From: Diplonema papillatum
Lineage: Eukaryota; Euglenozoa; Diplonemea; Diplonemida; Diplonemidae
Direction of reading: 5' to 3'
Assembly: GCA_030068145.1 (NCBI GenBank)
Contig: JAPJBO010000989.1
Span: forward strand, 1-64,000
DNA: 64,000 nt
Shown: piece after piece, positions 9,401-19,200 of the stretch
Layout: the number at the start of each line of letters is the position of its first letter
Numbering within the stretch: the first letter of the stretch is position 1
Program-made: the position numbers and the translations under genes
The notes under the pieces: generated by a model
What the model was told of the DNA's origin: nothing
The model's database searches: none
The model's input: the letters and a program-made list of their open reading frames with translations, nothing else

Positions 9401-10325
9401 TTCTACTTGCGGTGGCAATCTGTGAAATAAAGTCCGCAGAGCACAGTGGACGTGGGGTTGCCGTGTGCAGCACCAGTGGTTGAAGTGCCAAAAGGAAAAG
9501 AGTGCGAGTTGATCCCTGGGGGGACGGGGCCAGCAGGTATTGCTTCCCTTGGTCGTTTCCCTTTCTACATCAAAGGACGCGTGAACCGTGCGGGCTTCGA
9601 TGATTTCAACGCCCGCAGGCGGACGCGTTTCACGCAAACATCTGGACGAAAGTCTTTCTTCATAATCATCGCGGGAGAGCCTTGCGGCTACATCGCAGCG
9701 GTTATCTGCGAGGGGGTTTGGAATGAGAATTCGCTTGAAGCAGGAATAGTTGAGCTGCAGCTCTTGACAAAGATAGATGGAAAAAAAGAAGGTGTTTTTA
9801 TTCTTCGCTTTTTCTCACGAAGGGGGGTCGGTCCTGCTTTTGGCTTTGTAGGCTCCCGACTCCCCAATTCGTGGTTAGCACAAACTCAAGAGGTCTATTC
9901 CCTGCAGTATTGGCATACTTTGAAAAGAAATTAGAGCCCAGTCACTCGCACAACCGCGGCTGGTACAACACTGATGACAGTAGAGAGTTGTTTTCATTGA
10001 CCGCAGCGCTAGCTAGATTCAGACGTTTTTGACAGCGACTCGGTTTGCGGTGACGAGCTTCTGAGTTGACACCACAGGCATGCATTCAACCAGTCAGAGC
10101 CTTCACTGGCTTGCATCACCCACAAAAATGCAACGTGTGCAGCGGGCAGCGTCCGACCTGCAGCTGGTTTTGCGCCTCCGGTGACTTTCAGCAACTGGGA
10201 TATCCTACTTGCGCAGCACGTTCCCAAAGGTTGGACACACAACGTAAGAAGAATTGCTCTTGCGTTCGTTGCCTGAGCGGTGGAGCGGTTGAAGGTGACA
10301 ATCTGTTCCCGCGTTACCGTCTTCT
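9401..10325. other. Repeat mosaic
   Basis: A 162-codon plus-strand frame (9446-9934) exists. Its second half (about 9745-9880) is shared in inverted form with 58945-59110 and partly with 46150-46190, so I treat it as repeat rather than gene. About 9945-9990 resembles R10. The rest is unassigned. Confidence 0.5.
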
Positions 10326-10492
10326 CCGTATTGCTGTCGGAATGCGCTGGCCCGATGGGCTCTCTCTCCATCAGTAGGGTGTCTCACGACGGTCTAAACC
10401 CGTTCCCTGATAGCGGGTGAACAATCCAACCCTTAGACAATTCTGCCTGTCTAGGTTAGGAAGAGCCGACATGGAAGGATTAAAAAGCACGT
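10326..10492 (-). rRNA. LSU rRNA fragment, degenerate
   Basis: The reverse complement reads as the part of large-subunit rRNA (domain V-VI) containing GACCGTCGTGAGACA, CTACTGATGGAGAGAGAGCCC and CCAGCGCATTCCGACAGC. Compared with 48160-48350 it lacks a short segment after the GTAGGG stretch and another before GTTCCC. It is therefore a decayed piece, not a functional rRNA gene. Confidence 0.85.
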
Positions 10493-10564
10493 GTTCATTT
10501 CAGGGGATTTGTCTAGCTTGCGTACGTAGCGTACTCTGCAACAACGGAGTATTGAAATTTTAGA

Positions 10565-10650
10565 GTGCAAGTTCGCTTAGGGATCCGGGGTTTTATAGTC
10601 TCCGGGTGACCATAGACGGTAAAGGTTCCTTTTAAGGTATAGTATGTTTC
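10565..10650 (+). repeat. R3 repeat fragment
   Basis: Contains AAGTTCGCTTAGGGATCCGGGG followed by GTCTCCGGGTGACC, the diagnostic core of R3. Confidence 0.65.
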
Positions 10651-10794
10651 GAGACTGAAAGTCCTATGAACATTCAATGTGAATAGCCTCTATTCGAGCC
10701 AACCCGGCTTTGTCTACACTAAAAAAGTGTATTGTTTTTGGACTAGATAATAGTGTGGAGACTTATTTTTTTTCCCTGGTCCCGGGCAAAATGC

Positions 10795-10867
10795 ATAGGG
10801 GTGGCAGAGTGAGCAGGCGTCGGCCTTTAGGCCGGTGCGCCCGGGTTCGAACCCCGCCCATCACACT
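10795..10867 (+). pseudogene. tRNA-like sequence with A and B boxes
   Basis: TGGCAGAGTGAGC fits an A box and GGTTCGAACCCC fits a B box at tRNA-like spacing, with a GGCC-TTTA-GGCC hairpin where the anticodon arm should be. A run of T follows within 10 bases. The acceptor stem does not pair, so this is a tRNA-derived or Pol III-type element rather than a proven tRNA. Confidence 0.4.
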
Positions 10868-11071
10868 TTTCCGGTCGAAAAGATTGTTTTCGAGGTTAGT
10901 TGCGTTTTGGGGTCGTGGGGATGTGCCCGATATTAGCGTTTTTTGCGGAGCTTCTCAGTATCTCGCGGTATTTGGGTCCACCCCGGGAAACGGAGTCGGG
11001 GCGCCGCCGTAAGCGCCGCCATCGCTGTGATGTGTTCCCCCCGCTCCCTTGCCAGTCTCCCCCACACAACT

Positions 11072-11791
11072 TTTCGTCGTCTTGTTGCGTCAGTGGGGAG
11101 TCATTTGCAAGCAAATGAGTACCACACTATGCCAGCTTTTCGCTACGTGACTCCAGAAGGGTCACTTTTTCCGCGCTTTCGGCGCGGCGCAACTCTAGTC
11201 GGCTGCAACTGTTGTTGGCAGTTGCTCACGATCTCATAATCCGAAAAGGAATCGGAGTCTTCGCTTTCTCGCTTGCGCCGATAGGCACGCCGCGATGCGG
11301 AGGACGCGAGTAGCCGGGAAGAGCCGGCGGGAGGGCGCGATCGTTGTGTGACCCGTGGAGGGTCGGAACCAGAATCAGTAAAAGGGCCCGAGTCAGGGCC
11401 TGCCATCGAAGAGGGCCGGGCGGGGCCGGGTGGGCGCGGTGTGTTCGGGCCGGCGAGGCCAGTGCCGTCGTCGCCGAGATCGGCGCGTCGTCGTCGTCGT
11501 GCGCGCAGCGCGGCTGCGGGAGAGGCCGTGGGGGTGCATGGCGCGGGTCGCTTCCTGCCTGCTGGCGGGGGGGCGCGCTTCGGGGGCGACTTCGTCGTCC
11601 GCCTCCTCCGGCCACGGCTGGTAGGTGTTCCAGGTGGGGACGGCGCGCGCCGCTTCCGGCCTGTGAGGCCGTCGCTCTCGCCTAGGCTGCGACCGCCACC
11701 GCCGCCGCCGCCGCGACCGCCACCGCGTGCGCCGCCGCGTGCGCGGCCGCGACCAGTGCCGCGGCCGCCGCCACCGTCTCCGCCACTGTCG
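11072..11791 (-). repeat. Right arm of the inverted duplication
   Basis: Reverse-complement match of 259-987. Beyond about 11791 the similarity stops in a run of CTTTGCAGA-like repeats. Inside, beyond 11072, the sequences also diverge. Confidence 0.8.
11143..11790 (-). CDS. RGG/basic low-complexity protein, copy 2
   Basis: Open for about 216 codons from the duplication edge to the same stop (SDPSGVT end). It has a shorter Gly/Arg region than copy 1 and conservative differences near the end (EIVSNCQQQL against EIVSSFQEQL). The 5' part present in copy 1 is missing; upstream codons come from unrelated sequence, so the copy is probably truncated or starts in another exon. The preserved frame in both copies suggests selection or recent duplication. 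Confidence 0.45.
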   Translation of the reverse strand, partial: DSGGDGGGGRGTGRGRARGGARGGGRGGGGGGGRSLGESDGLTGRKRRAPSPPGTPTSRGRRRRTTKSPPKRAPPPAGRKRPAPCTPTASPAAALRARRRRRADLGDDGTGLAGPNTPRPPGPARPSSMAGPDSGPFTDSGSDPPRVTQRSRPPAGSSRLLASSASRRAYRRKRESEDSDSFSDYEIVSNCQQQLQPTRVAPRRKRGKSDPSGVT

Positions 11792-12585
11792 CTTTTCACA
11801 ACTTTGCAGACCTTTGCAGAGCTCTGCAGAACAATGTGTCAAACCTAATTATGAAAAGTTGTGACTTTTTGTGCTAAGAAATAGGTGGATCACCCCAGCT
11901 CGCGCTCTTTTTTCCTATTGTGCTTTGCCAAGTCCATGGCTCTTGTGACCGACACCGAGTTCACGTTCGCGAGGAAAGCGATCTCGGGCCCCCCACGTGC
12001 ATAAATTTTAGAGGAAAGTCCAAAAAGTAATAATAATCTCTTCCGGTGACTTTGCGCGTCATTTCGTTGTCACCTTCGTCAATATGATTTTTTTTAGAGC
12101 TATAGTTCGCTTGAGAATCCGGGAATTTAGAGTCTCCGGGTGACCTTCGTCGAATGGGTTCTTTTAAAGCTAATACGTTGGCATGCATGGCTTCTTTCGT
12201 GTACACTTTACTTGCTCGCTTTGGCGAGTCAGGTTCGAAACAATTTGTGACCGACACCAAAGGGTTTTTTGTGTTCAACTCTTCGCGTCGTACGTATCGT
12301 TCCGGTTGTTGAGAACCAATACGCGGCTTCGTCAAAAAGGTTCCGCCCTCTAGAGGATTTTTTGCGCGCGCGGAAAATTCAGGGGGCCAAACTAACGTGG
12401 CCCGTCGTGGGCACAAAAAGACCTATTAGCTTCGAAAAGAGCCAAAATGTGGCTGCCTATCAACCTGTTTTGACCCCTGGCTGGCAGAGGTCCCCGTCCA
12501 CGTGCGCAAGCACGGCTAATGGCAACACGTGCACAGTCGAAGGCCTGTCAGTAGTCCCGAGGGACGGTAGTACGAATGCAATCCC
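11792..12585. repeat. R3 long copy and flanks
   Basis: About 11935-12270 carries R3 in extended form: TATAGTTCGCTTGAGAATCC, the GGTGACCTTCGTCGAATGGG core, GGCATGCATGGCTTC and GCGAGTCAGGTTCG. It is closely related to 51959-52205. 12355-12415 shares GCGCGCGCGGAAAATT with 2523-2545. No gene was found downstream of the megasynthase stop in this stretch. Confidence 0.65.
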
Positions 12586-15500
12586 TTACCGTACCCCTGG
12601 CGGCCGGAGCCTGTCCCTCTTTTGATGATGAAAAGAAAGCCGTACCCCTTCTTCTTCTGACGTGAGGTGGATCGCCATTTCGAAGTTGTCGCTGTCTTGC
12701 GCCCCGTTGTCGCCCGGGTAGCGTTTCGTAGACCTCCTGTTCTGGAGATGCATCAACTCACCGCCTTCAGCTGCATCGAGGTCGTCAGTTGCAGCGGCCC
12801 GCACGAGGAGCGACGTGTCGTATGCGGGTAAGCCTTCATCCAGGGTCGCAGGCCGCATCCAGGCAGCGTCCTCCCGTTCGCAGACTCGGGCCGGGTTCCC
12901 GATGAGGGCCGCGCAGCGGTCTTCTTCAACGTGGGGGAGCAGCACGCTGCGGGGGCCCACTGTGACTCCGTCGTTCATGTGCACCCCGGGGACTACGTGG
13001 CATGAAGTTGGCATCCGAACGCCGCGGCCGATGACTGTTCTCTCGTACTTCATGTTCCCACCCGCGAAGTTATGAGCGTACATATTCCCGCCCAAGTCGG
13101 TGACGACGACGCCGTCACCGAACTCGACGAGGTCAGCCTCCGGCGACTGCGGGGCGCTGGTCATGATGACGTTGGCGCCCACCTTTCCCCCCCGCAGCCG
13201 GTGGTACCACTGCATGATGTGCGTGCCTCCGTACACCAGCCGCAGGGGCTGCACCGCGCCTATCGACAGCGACAGGCACGCGATCCACCGAGCGTGGTAA
13301 AACGACCGCCAGGCGTGAACCTCGCTTTCGGACACCCGCCCGAGCAGGATCCACTTCCCCGCGATCGCGAGCAACGCCTGCAGTGGGGCCACAACCATCC
13401 CGAAGCACGCGAAAAAGGTGACCGTTGCGACCGCCGTCGTCAAGGACCAGGGCTGGTGCAGGTCGTCGTGCACACCGCTGGCGACCGCGGTACCGAAGAC
13501 TAGCGCGCAGATTATGAAGAAGCTGTCGGCGACGCCCCTCATCGCGCTGAAGACCATGTTGTAGCACTGAAACGGAAAGTTCGCGGCTGTATCGTGCTTC
13601 GGGTTGTACGCGACGGTGATCTTGTTTCCGATGGACATCGTCTTCGTCCGCACAACTCGACCGGCAGCAACCAAGCCCCCGGCCGAAACCGCGGACAAAG
13701 CTTCAAGCTGCGCGCCCGGGAGGACGAGGGACAACGGGCCAACGAAAGAGTCGTCCCCGAGGTGGGTCGACATGAACGTGACCGTTCCGCTGCGCACGTC
13801 GCATAGGACGCAGGGGAACACGGGGATGAACCCCCAGTACACTCGCTCCCCGGCTGACACCAACCCGGGGACCGCGTGGAACGGGCTGAGGATGTTCGAG
13901 ATGGGTATGCGGTACCCGAGGCAGCGGTACCATAGCCACATGACCGGCGTGTAGCGGAAGAGAGGCATCAGCAGCCGTTCCGTCATCCGGATCAAGCGCA
14001 GGACGAACCAGAAGCGCACGACCAGAGGCGGCGTCACCTTCTCGGTCCCGGGCTTCACCCTTCCCAGCAGCAACCACCGGACGATGAGGGTCTCCGCGAT
14101 GAAGACAGAAGTCACCAGCAAGGGGATGCAGACCAGCCGCATGAGGGACGTGGCGGTCAAGTACACGTGCTTGCCCCCGAGGGTCAGCGTCGGCTCCGGG
14201 GCTGGGTCACCAAGGCGGCCGACGCAGTACCCGGGGACCTGCGCGATCGTCCAGGCGAAGTGGGCCGTGAGTAACGCGAGGCAGACGGAAACCGTGACCA
14301 GCAGCGCTGCCAGCGCAGTGAGCTGGAGCGAGACGAGCCAAAGCGAGGTGCCCTCCTTCGTCCGCAGGAACACGTTCCCGCAGACGTCAACCGGCGGCGC
14401 GGTCCCGGGCGGAAGGACGTTGTTTTCGTACACCGTCGAGCCGGAGGGAACGACGCCTTCTGCGACCCCCCTCGGACACACCACAACACCCCTCCCCAAC
14501 TGCGTCCCCGCCATCGTGTACGACTCCGGCAGGAGGACACACTCAGCGCCGATGTACGTGTGCTTCGACACGGAGTTGACGCCGTCTGGAGTGTACGTCG
14601 TCACGCAAGCCGCGCCGATGATGGCGTCGTCCCCCACGTGCAGCAAGTCGAAGTCGCCCGCGAAGGGTCCCTCGAAGAGCACGTTCTTCCCGATTTCCGC
14701 GCCCTTCAGCCGGCAGACGATCGAAATCAGCTCGGTCTCCGAAGCCGGCGAAAGCACCGAACTCTCGATGCTCTCCCACTTCGCCACGACGTGACGCTTC
14801 AAGTCGTACCACGAGTGCCGCTTGAAGGTCCTCGGGCGGTACCTCCCGATGACTAACCACTTCAGGGCGATGCCGTACAAAATGATGCTGACGGCGAGGA
14901 CCGAGACGAAGAGGGAGAGGCGTAGGATCAAGTGTCCGAAGGTGTAGGCGGAGATCAGCGCGCCGTACGACGTGAAGCAGTCGACGTCGAGGAAAACGGC
15001 GTTCGTCGCGTGGTGGATCTGCGCCGCGTACGCAGCGATGAACGCGCTCAGGAACAGGCCCAGGCACGTCGAAGCGAATGGTGCCACCAAGAACCCAAAC
15101 TCCAGCGGCACGTTGGGCTCTGCCTCGGCGATGGCGGTGATCCGCCGCAAAACCTCGTTCTCCAGCTCATGATCGAGCAGCTTCTCCCGCAGCTTTTCGA
15201 CTTCAGCAGCGCTCGCGCCGCCGGCATTCCACGGTTTCGCGTGGCCCGGAGCTCCGTTCGCGTAGGAGTGGCGGGGCTCTTTTTCGTGGGTCTTGCCGTT
15301 GCGGGGCAGGGCGCGCATGGCGACCTGGACGACCTCTTCAACGGACTCGGCTTCGAGCACCGCCATGGGGCCAACTTTGCAGGCGAGGCTTTTGCTGATG
15401 TCCTGCGCGATGGCTGCCATGTCGACGCTGTCCAACGCAAGGCCGATCAGCGCGGCCTCCGGCGTGACGGCCCCGCCGCCTTTCGCGTACTTGGCGAGGA

Positions 15501-16212
15501 TGGCCACGACTCGGTCTCGCACGGCGGCCTCGCTGAGGACGGCGTGCGCTAGGGCCGCCGGCTTCGGGGTCCAGCGCTTCTTCGCCGGCTTCTTGCCGTT
15601 CGCGGCCTGCTGCCGCTCTGTGTGCGAGCCCTGCTGCTTCTTCCGGAGGGCACCGCGCACGGAGCCGGAAAGCTCTGCGAGGCTCTCGGCCTCCATCACC
15701 GTCATCGGCGGCACTTTGACGCCGAACTTCTTCGCTAAATCCTGCGCGACCGCGGCCATGTCGACCGAATCGAGGCCCAAATCAACCAAGGCGGTGGCCC
15801 CTGTTGTCGCCCCCAGGAGGCTCCCGGTTGCCGTCACCTTCGCGTACCTCGACACCACGGCCGTGACGCCTTCCAACACCTCCGCCTCGCTCCAACTCGG
15901 CGGGGGAGTTGGCTGCGCGTGGTCTGCGGCGTCCGCCTTGCGGGGCTTCCCTTTTCCCGCGGGCCTTCCGTTCTGCTCGCGCTCGTCCCGCTTCGCCTTA
16001 GGTGCCTGCTTGCCGAGAGCAGCGGCCGCCGTGTCGACCAGCTCTCCGATGTGGCCCGCCTCCATTACGAGCATCGGGCTGAGCCGGATGCCGAGGCTCC
16101 TCCCGATCTCCTGCGCCACCGCCGTCATGTCGACACTGTCGAGCCCCAGCGAGACCAGCGTCGCAGCCTCCGTCACAGCTCCCGCGCCTTTCGCGTACTT
16201 CTTGAGGACACC
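12586..16212 (-). CDS. Megasynthase exon 11: three ACPs and membrane terminal domain
   Basis: Starts after CTGAACAG and continues to a TAA stop at 12588-12586. A donor-like GTACGG at 12645 could instead end the exon with phase 0. The first ~330 codons hold three ACPs. Each has the phosphopantetheine serine in LGLDSVDM or LALDSVDM, near 16135, 15770 and 15430, separated by Lys/Ala-rich linkers. After a short coiled segment comes a ~850-residue region with about seven hydrophobic membrane segments alternating with three hexapeptide-type left-handed beta-helix stretches (for example HVGDDAIIGAACV and IGRGVRMPTSCHVVPG). This layout matches the terminal domain of Pls (poly-lysine synthetase) and PosA-type bacterial synthetases. 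Its role here would be membrane-linked processing or release; that is inference. Confidence 0.85.
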   Translation of the reverse strand, partial: GVLKKYAKGAGAVTEAATLVSLGLDSVDMTAVAQEIGRSLGIRLSPMLVMEAGHIGELVDTAAAALGKQAPKAKRDEREQNGRPAGKGKPRKADAADHAQPTPPPSWSEAEVLEGVTAVVSRYAKVTATGSLLGATTGATALVDLGLDSVDMAAVAQDLAKKFGVKVPPMTVMEAESLAELSGSVRGALRKKQQGSHTERQQAANGKKPAKKRWTPKPAALAHAVLSEAAVRDRVVAILAKYAKGGGAVTPEAALIGLALDSVDMAAIAQDISKSLACKVGPMAVLEAESVEEVVQVAMRALPRNGKTHEKEPRHSYANGAPGHAKPWNAGGASAAEVEKLREKLLDHELENEVLRRITAIAEAEPNVPLEFGFLVAPFASTCLGLFLSAFIAAYAAQIHHATNAVFLDVDCFTSYGALISAYTFGHLILRLSLFVSVLAVSIILYGIALKWLVIGRYRPRTFKRHSWYDLKRHVVAKWESIESSVLSPASETELISIVCRLKGAEIGKNVLFEGPFAGDFDLLHVGDDAIIGAACVTTYTPDGVNSVSKHTYIGAECVLLPESYTMAGTQLGRGVVVCPRGVAEGVVPSGSTVYENNVLPPGTAPPVDVCGNVFLRTKEGTSLWLVSLQLTALAALLVTVSVCLALLTAHFAWTIAQVPGYCVGRLGDPAPEPTLTLGGKHVYLTATSLMRLVCIPLLVTSVFIAETLIVRWLLLGRVKPGTEKVTPPLVVRFWFVLRLIRMTERLLMPLFRYTPVMWLWYRCLGYRIPISNILSPFHAVPGLVSAGERVYWGFIPVFPCVLCDVRSGTVTFMSTHLGDDSFVGPLSLVLPGAQLEALSAVSAGGLVAAGRVVRTKTMSIGNKITVAYNPKHDTAANFPFQCYNMVFSAMRGVADSFFIICALVFGTAVASGVHDDLHQPWSLTTAVATVTFFACFGMVVAPLQALLAIAGKWILLGRVSESEVHAWRSFYHARWIACLSLSIGAVQPLRLVYGGTHIMQWYHRLRGGKVGANVIMTSAPQSPEADLVEFGDGVVVTDLGGNMYAHNFAGGNMKYERTVIGRGVRMPTSCHVVPGVHMNDGVTVGPRSVLLPHVEEDRCAALIGNPARVCEREDAAWMRPATLDEGLPAYDTSLLVRAAATDDLDAAEGGELMHLQNRRSTKRYPGDNGAQDSDNFEMAIHLTSEEEGVRLSFHHQKRDRLRPPGVR

Positions 16213-19200
16213 CTGTTCAGAAGAGCGTTTTTAACTGAAGGTTCGCTTGAGGATCCGGGGTTTAGAAGCCTCCGGGTGGCCACCGTTCATGGATTGATCG
16301 TATATTGCTATGCACAACCTTATTCTTGGCGGTGTGCATGTTCGTGTGTGTTTTTGTTGCCTGTCGTAACTGATCTTATTTGAGGTTGAAATCGGGGTAT
16401 TAGCTAATCTCCGGCCTGCAGTCAGAATTGGTATTAGTTCCGATTGCGAGAGGGTCTAAAAACGGGGCTCGAACAGGTGGAAGCGGCGTGAAAAGGTGAC
16501 AAGATAGTACTAAGATTAGAGCGGCGAGCGGAACTCGTTACGTGTGTATGAGTGCACACCTTTACGATACCGGCCACGTCAGCGGGCGCGGACTCCGCCG
16601 GAGATTCGTCTTCGGCGGCTTCTGCGTCCTCTCCGTCATCTTCGGCGTCTTCGTCGGTACCTTCCTCTTCCTCCGCCTGCGGCGGCTGTTGGTTGTGGTA
16701 AGAAGTGACAAACTACTGTGTGCGCCGTGACCACCTGCAAGACAGACACTTTTTGTAGCGTTATTTGTTGTTCTAACAACAAAGTGGACGGACCCCAACT
16801 TACTTCACCCACCTCATGCGACGATTGCTACGTCCTTGCTGATGACATCCGTCCTCAGTAAGGGCGGCCTTTTTCTTCTTCTTCTTTTTTTCTTCTCCTA
16901 CAACAGGATCCTGGGTACCAGGGAAAGCCTGCTACACGGGAGACGTGTTCGGCGGTACTGCAGAGCCACGGGCCTGCGGGTCAAGTGGCTACCGACCTCC
17001 CAAACTAAAGCATCAAGGCATGGAACACCTTGGGGCTTGGCGCTTGCGCTAAACACAAGCTCGTCGAGACGGTCAGCCACTGGGCAGAGCGGACGGGGTT
17101 GTGGCACTGTGTTGCCCCCGACTCAAGCTTTGCAAGCTGTGGTTGACCGTCACGTTCCTGAACCAGGAGCGGCCTTTTTAGAGTGAAAGTTCGCTTGAAA
17201 TTCCGGGGTTTCAGGGTCTCCGTGTGACCGTTCATGAATGGGTTCTCTTAGAGCAAGAAAGGGCTACACGGCTACGCGTTGCATATTTAGTGCACGCTTT
17301 CGTTATGGTTATGGCTAGCCATGTCCGGGACTGTTTGTGACCGTGACACCAAGTACATTCCTTCGTGGGGTGTAGTCTTGGGCCCCCCACGTTCTACAAG
17401 TTGAGCAGGGGTTGCCTTGTAGCCCGTACCGGTCTGTTGTCCGCGTTTTTATGTCTTTTCTCGTAGAGTAGTTCTTGGGTTTCGCGACACTTGCGGTGCT
17501 TCACGTGGTGCGGGTTGTTTCCGCCCTAATATAAGGTTTTTCTTTTTTCTTTTTCTTTCTCTTTCTTCTCCTTGCCCTGCCTCTCGACGCGGGATCACCG
17601 CTGTGTCCACGTCTCTTCTCAGGAGAAGAAGCCGTCAGGTGTCACCCATGTTGTGTCACCCATGTTGTGTCACCGGATAAAGTGACAGGAGAGGGACTCC
17701 CCGTTACGACCTACGTCCGGGTTGCTAACTGATTCTCTGCCACTACCTACGTTTCGAATGAGGCGGATCGGGAGAACTAGGGAGCCGGCCACAACCCTCC
17801 GCCCTCTTCCCACCGTGGCCCAATGGGCCTGAAAGAAAGGGAGCTCGTTACTCGCGCAAACCCAAAGTCTGACATAAAACCAATGATGATGTATGAGAAA
17901 GGGAGAGTTGTTCTCGTTGAATGCAGTGCCTGATCGATTTACGTATAGCTGCAAGTGAAAACGCCACGGGTTGCGGTGACAGGCTTCGCATTTCTTCCGA
18001 CATTTCATGTTTTGGGAAAAGAATCAAGGACTTCATCACGAAGTGGCGCCTTGGGACTTCGCTCCGCATTCGCCACCTGACAGTCGAAACAGCGCTGAGA
18101 GAGCTTGCACTAACCGGCCCTGTCAAGCAGCTTCTCCGCCGGGGCAAACGTGTTTGTGCGTGTCGTCGAAGTCGCCTCCTGTAACCAACTCGATTCAGCC
18201 TTGTGGCCTTGAAATCGCGGGGTCGAGGTGGGTACCAAAAAGTTGCCGCACATGAGAACCGGAAATACTCGACGCAGCTGCTTCGACTCCGAATGGAAGG
18301 GAGAGGTACCTACCCTCCCCCGTGCATAAGATGGATGAAAAACTCGGGTTTTAGCAGTATCCATCTTAATCAAGGGGGGTATCCATCTTAAACACGAGAC
18401 TACAGAGTAGTCACTTTGCACAGGGGTACCTCACCGCCGTGTTTAAGATGGATTGGCATTATCGCCCGTTATCCATCTTAGTCAAGGGGGTTTGGCTATC
18501 CATCTTATGCACGGGGGGGGGGGGGGGGGGGGGGGGTAGGTAAGGGGCAAATACAATACAAACACAATCTGTTTTGTTCTTCGCTTACACCACCGTGTGT
18601 TACTTTCTCACTCAGGACTTTGACCTGCAGCTGTGTTTGTGTGTGTTTTGTCGTGGGGGTAGACACGCATGACCTCACGTCCGTTCAACACGTGGTTCGG
18701 TGGATACAGCACTTGGGATCCCTTCTGTTCCTTGTCGGGCAACTTCGTCGAGCGTTTCCTTTCAAGCTGGCGCTTGTGTTACACAAGAAAAAGCCAGGCA
18801 CCGGGATCTTCCTGACGAGCACGCAACCCGGTGAACTTAATCAAGAGTCGAAGATTAGCGTCGAAACTTCCTGGCTTTTCACGCCGCAGCAGAACGACCA
18901 CACCCTACCCAAACCCAAGCACCCTCTAAACGCGTTAGGGGACTTCACAAGGTTTCACAACGGAGTGACACAACACCCGAAACGAGTCGCACTCTTTTAC
19001 TTTTCTCAACCCCCCGCCATACCCAAGCCTCTACGGTCAACCGGAGACTTTAAAATACCGACCTTCTAATCCACAAATAACGCTAAAAAGCACACCGTGA
19101 CCAATTCGCTGAAGAAGTTGTTGTTCCACGGACTGTCGCCCATCAGCTCGCGGAGGTTGCCCCACTTGAAATCGCTCACGCATAGCACGGGATCGGCGCC

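Noticed and set aside
9446-9934. A 162-codon plus-strand frame
   Set aside because: Its second half is shared with dispersed repeat sequence at 58945-59110 and no domain is visible.
10795-10867. A functional tRNA-Leu
   Set aside because: A and B boxes fit, but acceptor and anticodon stems do not; listed as tRNA-like only.
14084-16383. Plus-strand frames opposite exon 11 (to 313 codons)
   Set aside because: Shadows of the ACP and terminal-domain frame.
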